Assembly: GCA_029747015.1 (NCBI GenBank)
Contig: JAKOGI010000436.1
Span: forward strand, 395,001 to 459,000
Origin: Carnegiea gigantea
Lineage: Eukaryota; Streptophyta; Magnoliopsida; Caryophyllales; Cactaceae
Direction of reading: 5' to 3'
Length of the DNA: 64,000 nucleotides
Within the stretch, counting starts at the first letter, position 1; each line of letters opens with the position of its first letter. The notes beneath the pieces were generated by a model that made no database searches, was not told where the DNA came from, and was given only the letters and a program-made list of their open reading frames with translations. A program made the position numbers and the translations under genes. This document shows, piece after piece, positions 57,888 to 64,000 of the stretch.

Positions 57888-60879
57888 TGTAACACCCCAA
57901 ATGCAACATGTTTCACTGTTTGCCTGCTCCTTAATAAAACCTTGAATTAGGACTAATAAATCTGATGATATAGGTGATAAACCTAATGATCGGGGCGTTA
58001 CCACCGTCCTAAAAAGGATAAGGCTTATAGCAAATACCCTAGAGGGGATATAGTTGAGCGTAAATCAAACTCATATATGTACCATCATAACTAACATGAG
58101 GTTTATACATCACAACTAATTACCATAAAGTTTACATCTCCATCAATTGAAGATCTCAAACTCCAAATCATACATGTACAACATTACTGCTGATCCATCC
58201 AGATCCCTTGCTCAACTTATTTCTCGAGCTGGTTTGCTCAAGGCGTTTCACTAGTCATTTGCCTAAAATAAAACATGAAAAACATTTCGAATTATGAGGC
58301 GAAGCTCAGTACATCCACTCTTATATGGTGGAATGATCATTACATAAATTGGTTGGGCCCGCTTTGCAATTCGTTTTAAGTTAAAATGATGGCTGAGATA
58401 AATGTAAAACTGCATTGCTAATTATTATCTGGCAGTGAGCCGATCGAGGCCCCGGCCTGAAGCCGTGCGGGTAACTAGAGGGCGAATGCCCTATAGATGA
58501 TAACTGGAGGGGTCACTAATTAAATAATAAATCACTGTATAAACTGATTTATTGATATACTTACGAAAACATGATAACTTTAATAAATACACTCTGATTT
58601 TTAAAGATACAGGCAATGAATGTACCTGGAGTCTTTAAAAATGCAATCTCACTTGATAATACTTATGCACAATGGGAAACGATAGATTAGGCCCCCATAC
58701 TATTTAAGACATGTAATTATAGGTACATGTAATTAGTAAACAATGTTGACTTTCGTAATTGTAACTGTAATAGAAATTCATTCAAAGGCATCCATAACTC
58801 AAATAATACCATAGAAAATAAGTTACACCAACATAATTTGAAAGCTAAATGAATTAGGGTAATTTAGCTCAAAGTGAATAATGTGGAATAAAATTGATCA
58901 AGGTAGAATAATCAGGATCATAAAAGAAAGATTTTAATGGTTATAATTGAATGTCGATTTTTGTTTTGACATTTTGAGAGGGATAATCGAGGTTTAAGGA
59001 AAATTGGAGTGATGGTAGGCTCAAAATAACTTTAAACACACTAATTTGGAACAATAAACATTGATCTTGAGCTATCAATCTCCCCACTTCTCCAATTTCT
59101 TTGCACATGCCATACAACTTAGTTTTCCAAATCAAATAAACTTCTAAGTACAATCAAAGTTGTTACCGATTCAAGATCCACCTTAGAAAATTCATAACTC
59201 TCACCTTTGACCACAAATAGAGACCTAAAGCCCCAATATAAAAAGCTTAAGAAGTCTCTCAAAACTTTCATTCATAGTACAAAATATAATTCCCTCATTA
59301 CGGTTCCTAAAATTGGTCTAGAACACAACTATGCACAGCTTCAGTCTATCCTACGCAGTCTTAGCAAAATGGACATAACTTTTTTCACGCATTTCAGATT
59401 AAGGTGATTCAAAAGGAATTTGAAAGCTAATGCACTGATCTATCTACCCACCAAAATACATAATTTTTGGCTGGGCCGATCATCACCAGTTTATTTGCAA
59501 AATGACCCCTGTTTTCTGCCAGTTCACAGTCACACCGCTTCTGCTTTCTCATTTCTTTTCACATAAATCCCAATCTAAAATCATTCCTTAAAATCATTAA
59601 TAAATCTTGGGCCCTTCTCATCACCATACAAAGCCATAATGCACAATTTCACTCCAAAATCATCTTCATCAAATTTTTAATTCTTCGCTTTTACAAATCA
59701 CTCAAAACACATCCATAATCTTACTTATTTACATAAGTAAGCAAAATGACCTCATTTAATCAATCGGGGGAAATCTCATAATTCACTCCTTTATGAAAAA
59801 ATCACACTAAGTCATTTCCCAAGTTAAATGACACATTCAGTATTCATTTTCTATCCAAGTATACACAAATAGCATGCTTGTTGCCAAGAATAAATTAAAC
59901 TATGCATAATCATCAAAACTCTATCTCATGACCAACCTAAATCCACCTTTAATTCATCCAAAACCACACTAACACCATCATAATCATTTATAAAGCTAAA
60001 GATTACCAAATCAAACACAAAACAATCCATAACCATAATTTTGACTTAAGCTTGCATGAACATGATCAACCTCAAATCTTACTTGCTTTACAACTTAACC
60101 AACCATCAAAATACCAAAATAACTCTTGTTTCTATCAAAACAACATGATCAACCAACAAAACGACAAAAACAAGAATCCAAAACCAAAATACAAATCAAA
60201 GTCAACAAGACTGAGTTAAGGTTTTACTTACCTTGATGCTTGAGAAAGGAGATATAAGTGAGGTTGGATGTTGTAGGAGTGTGGGTGGTGGCTAGGGGGG
60301 TTGTTGGTGGCTAAGGTGGTGGGGCTGGTGGCCAACTAGTGGCTGGGTTGTAGCACAACAAAGTAGCAGCCGTGGGGGAGGAGGAAATAAGTGGAGGAGA
60401 GTAGAGAGGACTAGTCTTTACTTGGTGAAAGAAAGAAACAAAAAATGACTTGGATGTTTATCTTATCCTAATACATGGTTGGTATTTAAGCAATAAAAAG
60501 GGGTTTTATGCTAATTAAAATTAGATACACATAAGTACAATTAGACAAGTCAAATGCAAAAGCTTTTTGGCTTCAATTTGGGCCAAAATAAATTGGGCTC
60601 GGTAATAAAACGCTCCGTAACGATAATTGTTTTGTGTAAATGAAATTTAGATTTTTGTGATATTACGGAAAAATAATTTAATCACTCAGATCACAATTAT
60701 CGATGCCTATTATCAATTTTTCCAAAATTTTTAGTTGATAAAAACCCGAATTACAAAGTGACGGCCCAAATGAAATTTTTTTTCCAATCGAAATGATTAA
60801 AAGCGATAGTTAAATGCAATGAAATTAATAACATTACTCAATTAATTAAACAAACATGATTTAAGGTCTGGCTATTACA
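57888..60879 (-). repeat. 5' LTR of element D
   Basis: 2,992 bp from TGTAACACCCC to GGCTATTACA. Keeps the empty site for the solo LTR (about 59841-59860) and the hairpin at 58479-58492; lacks 46 bases present in the 3' LTR near 58450. Confidence 0.95.
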
Positions 60880-60884
60880 AGTTA

Positions 60885-62826
60885 TGTGACGGTACCTTGT
60901 AAGGATGGTCTATGGTTAACTGGCCAAGGGTCACTATGGACTATTTTCGATCAATCCAGGCACTTCTACTGCTAGAGTTTCTTTAAAAGAAAATCACCTG
61001 GGATTTTCGACCTTTATACAAACACTTCCAATATCTTACTATCCCACAAACCTCTATTGTTACACTTGGGATTGTATCTTGGCAATACTTTCTTGAATCC
61101 TACATCTCAGTCTTATAAAACCACTAGTAACAATCCTTTAAGTCCATGCAATATATATACTAGGGTCATCACCCTGAATTTCTTATTAGGAGTTATAATG
61201 CCTCAATATCAGTTAACCTAAGTTCAAGCATAGGACCATTGTACTTATATTATATTTTCGTATAAATCATTTATCCTATAAATCTTATCCCTGAGCCTTG
61301 TCCAATAATTAGGTAGCATATAAATCATGGCCTTTAAAATTTCTATCCTACGAAGATAAAGAATTTGCACGCATATATAGCACATCTTCGAGCAACTTCC
61401 TATGGTTCCACCTGTGAGCAATCGTTTTCCACAAAATGAGTATGCTTAAAGTTGTTAACCGCAACTCTTGTTTCTTTGACATATCAAACGTCTAAATACC
61501 CTCACTTTTCTTCTCCTTCTTACTTCCCTTTTTTTCCCCGAATCCTTGATAATGCTCAAACGGTCTACTTACTAAATCACCGCCTACACCACATAATAAA
61601 ATCTCTCCACTTCATTTATTCTACATATCTAGTGAGTGTAGCTCTATGTAACATCACCCATCACCAAATCCACCAGTCCGAGTAAGGAAATATTCAAACC
61701 ACTTCCTCAAATCTCTTATAAATACTGTGGCACCAAGATCCACCTCTAGGGATCTCCATGTGCACTTGGGGGTGTGTTTAGCCTCAGGATAAGTGTGGAC
61801 ATCTTAGAAAAAGCCACAATTCCACATACCTGTTCTATAACCACCGGATTCAAATCAATGACCTATGCTAGGGATGCGAGGGCATTCATGAACTTAGTCA
61901 CGGCAAAATGGGCAACTAAGCTGGCTGGAATCCCTGTTTCCTTCCCCCCTCACCCTAGTCAGCATCAGCTAACAGTGACTAACTTCACAGTTTATGCAAC
62001 TAGGTATGATGAGGGTAAGGCTAGGTAGGGTGAGTTGCTGCCTAGTTCACGGACTGGTTCATTGCTGAACCGATTAACTGAACAAATTAGTTGAACCATC
62101 TTTGCAGCATCTTTTGTCTTTCAGTGAAATGAACACCGGCAAGAATCCAAAGTAACGAGAACAACCATTGTGTAGTTGTTAATGACACAACCACAATTGG
62201 GAATTTGCAATTTAACCAAAAAAAAACATACGGTTACAATAAGTAACACTTCACAAAATTCGTCAGTTACCCACAAACATCTGCAATCTCCCCCATCAAA
62301 GCACCGGCCATATATTAACCTCAAAATCATCTCAATTTCATCCCAAAATACTCACATTCACATCATTCAATGCTTCCTTCTTCTCATAGCTATTCAATTA
62401 ACAACAAATTCAATTTAAACGCATACCAAATTTCATGGCCAAATTAGAACGGTTTGAAATTACTAGTGAAGTTTGGAAATTAAGAATCACCCATCTCAAT
62501 TCAGACTCAAGGACGCATTTATGGACTAGTTTGGCCTTTTGGAGTTGGGTTTCATGTCTCGCTCGGCCTCTACCATGGCTGTCCTGCTTCTTCTCTTCCT
62601 TACGCCTGCTCTGCTACTACGCTACCACGGTTTTTCCCTTCCTCTTCCTGCCACTGCTGCATGCCTTATTCCGCCCTCTCTCACTCTCACTTCCTCTCTC
62701 TTCTCGCTCTCTTGTTGAGTACATACAAACAATATGGGAGACTTAGGTGGAAAAGACAAGGAGATCTGGGTATTAAGGAAGAGAATGGGTTTTTAAGTTT
62801 GAACAGCATGTGCTGTTCAAATCGAC
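60885..62826. other. Unassigned DNA right of D
   Basis: No confident gene. Plus-strand open frames at 61774-62028 (84 codons) and 62435-62746 (103 codons) show no motif. 62680-62710 is a CT-rich tract. From about 62160 the style (AT-rich, many CA words) resembles the interior of Tekay-like LTRs, which may fit the possible LTR end at 63619. Confidence 0.4.
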
Positions 62827-63284
62827 TAGGCCTGTTTGGATGGGGAGTTGGGAGGAGTAAAGGGGAGTTAGGAAGAGTAAGTACTCCTGTATACTCTTGT
62901 TTGGAAGTAAGAAAAGGAGGGTAAAGAGGAGTAAATAAGTGTAACTCTTACTCCCCCTTACTCCTTTTAACGCTCCATTTTCTTACTCTCCAAAATGGAG
63001 TGTAAGAAGGAGTAAGGAGGGGTAAATAGGTGAATTTTACATATTTGCCCCTCATGAAATCTAATGTAATATTTTTTAATCTATTTAGTGAGGGAATATG
63101 TGTCAATTCTTTTACTTACTCTTATTTACTCTCTTGTTCTTCCAAACAAGGGCTAATCCTTACTCTCCACAAACTGCCAAATAAGGGTGGACAACTTACT
63201 CTTATTTACTCATTCTTACTCTTACTCTTCCTTACTCTTATTTACTCTTACTCTTCTATCTTACTCTCCTCCTAAACGGACCTA
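62827..63284. mobile_element. Fold-back MITE-like element, 458 bp
   Basis: Left end TAGGCCTGTTTGGATGGGGA and, from the other strand, right end TAGGTCCGTTTAGGAGG. The left arm is a run of GGAGTAA/GAGTAAG words and the right arm a run of TTACTC/CTTACTC words, so the arms can pair over much of their length. It has no coding capacity. GGCCTGTTTGG-type ends are frequent in plant MITEs. The target duplication is unclear: octamers match at only 4 of 8, and a short TA-type duplication is possible. Superfamily not assigned. Confidence 0.65.
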
Positions 63285-64000
63285 AAAGAGGTGCCTGCTC
63301 ATCTAATTTTGGCTTAGTTTTTTTTATCTTCTTACAACTGGTAAACTTAAGGGGAAAAGGATTTGGGCTCTAATAACCAAGCCCAATCAATAGACCCAAG
63401 TATGAAATCTCAAACTGTTTCGCATCGGTCTAATTCTCGACTAGTTACTAATTTCACACAACTGCATAATAATCAAGAATTCCAAAAGGTAATTCACATA
63501 AAATCATACATTTCATTAACACATGATTATTAGTCTAATATAACTAATACAATCATATTTAGCTAATAAAATTATTAACCCGAATAGTTACCCAGAATTG
63601 AAAATTCTCGACTATTACACAACTGATGTGTATTGACTTGCTACGATTACACGATGCATTTATATTAGTTCAGAAATCATCACCTACAACTCTTGACTTG
63701 TCAATATTATGCAATATCTGATCCATTTCTTTTAGTTGGTTAACACATTATCTCACATTATCAAGATTATTATCGCTAGATCATTTCTATTTCTCTTATG
63801 CAAGACAAGTAATGAGTTTGGTGGTGCTCCTAAGACTTTTGAGCTGATATGACTTTGTCATATTCATATGGAAGGCACCTTTCTATTATTTTGTCTAGCA
63901 AGCTAATCCTATGTGATAGACAATAGGGCGTTTTTATGAGCCTTATACACTTGTCACACTTGTCTATTAAATTAGTTAAACTCCTTATATAAGATTTTGC
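63285..64000. other. AT-rich DNA with a possible LTR end near 63619
   Basis: The stretch ending CTCGACTATTACA at 63619 resembles the ends of the A, B and D LTRs, and GGGCTCTAATAACCAAGCCC near 63366 recalls GGGCTCGGTAATAAAACG in D. No matching start or internal region is in view. Right of 63620 nothing is recognised. Confidence 0.25.

Larger units (their letters stand above)
48591..60879 (-). mobile_element. Element D: Tekay-like Ty3/gypsy chromovirus lacking its integrase core
   Basis: LTRs 48591-52990 and 57888-60879, flanked by a perfect AGTTA duplication (48586-48590 and 60880-60884). A textbook initiator-tRNA-Met primer site lies at the right LTR. On the minus strand: upstream frame, gag, protease, RT, RNase H and integrase C-terminus with chromodomain-like end. 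The integrase catalytic core is missing. The 3' LTR is enlarged by a 1,353-bp solo LTR. Confidence 0.93.

Noticed and set aside
1..64000. tRNA, rRNA or other structural RNA genes
   Set aside because: The only tRNA-like sequences are the 16-20-base primer-binding sites of the retroelements; no cloverleaf or rRNA core was recognised on either strand.

Overview
This window looks like retrotransposon-dominated, AT-rich chromatin from a plant nuclear genome, probably a eudicot. I see no confident host gene, rRNA or tRNA. The plant assignment rests on Ty3/gypsy chromoviruses with 3-kb LTRs that start TGTAACACC and carry an initiator-tRNA-Met primer site (Tekay/Del type), an Athila-type element with a plant-transposon env-like frame, LTRs with a tRNA-Asp-type primer site, small non-autonomous hAT elements and a SINE-like insertion. 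Every retroelement whose direction can be read lies on the minus strand: the 5' LTR is on the right and pol reads leftwards.

Layout: 1-3853 holds a tandem duplication and two hAT-like elements. Element A (Tekay-like) follows: LTR 3854-6654, then decayed pol and gag to about 10335. Element E (10341 to about 32921) sits in the gag of A; it has 1.7-kb LTRs, a tRNA-Asp-type primer site and no gag or pol, and its right LTR is truncated. Two elements are nested in E. Element F (12974-17503, target duplication AGATA) has near-identical 1,119-bp LTRs and one intact 659-codon frame fusing gag and protease to the integrase C-terminus. Element B (18365-31390, target duplication TAAGT) is a full-length but decayed Tekay-like copy; a 584-bp hAT-like element lies in its RT and a SINE-like piece in its 5' LTR.

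At about 32921 the truncated E LTR abuts a truncated Tekay-like LTR and pol 3' end (element G, to about 34178). Unassigned sequence follows to 36262. Element C (36263-48016) is a decayed Athila-type copy with gag, protease, RT/RNase H, integrase and an env-like frame. Element D (48591-60879, target duplication AGTTA) is Tekay-like; it lacks its integrase core, and its 3' LTR carries a 1,353-bp solo LTR (target duplication TCTTC). From 60885 to the end I see unassigned DNA, a fold-back MITE-like element (62827-63284) and a possible LTR end near 63619.

Relative age: A before E; E before B and F; B before its hAT and SINE insertions; D before its solo LTR. F is probably the youngest: I count about 20 differences by eye over the two 1,119-bp LTRs. 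The most interesting signals are F as a gag-only parasite-like element, a reading frame upstream of gag shared by B and D, a hairpin in the Tekay LTRs with a compensatory change, and a decayed private reading frame in E.
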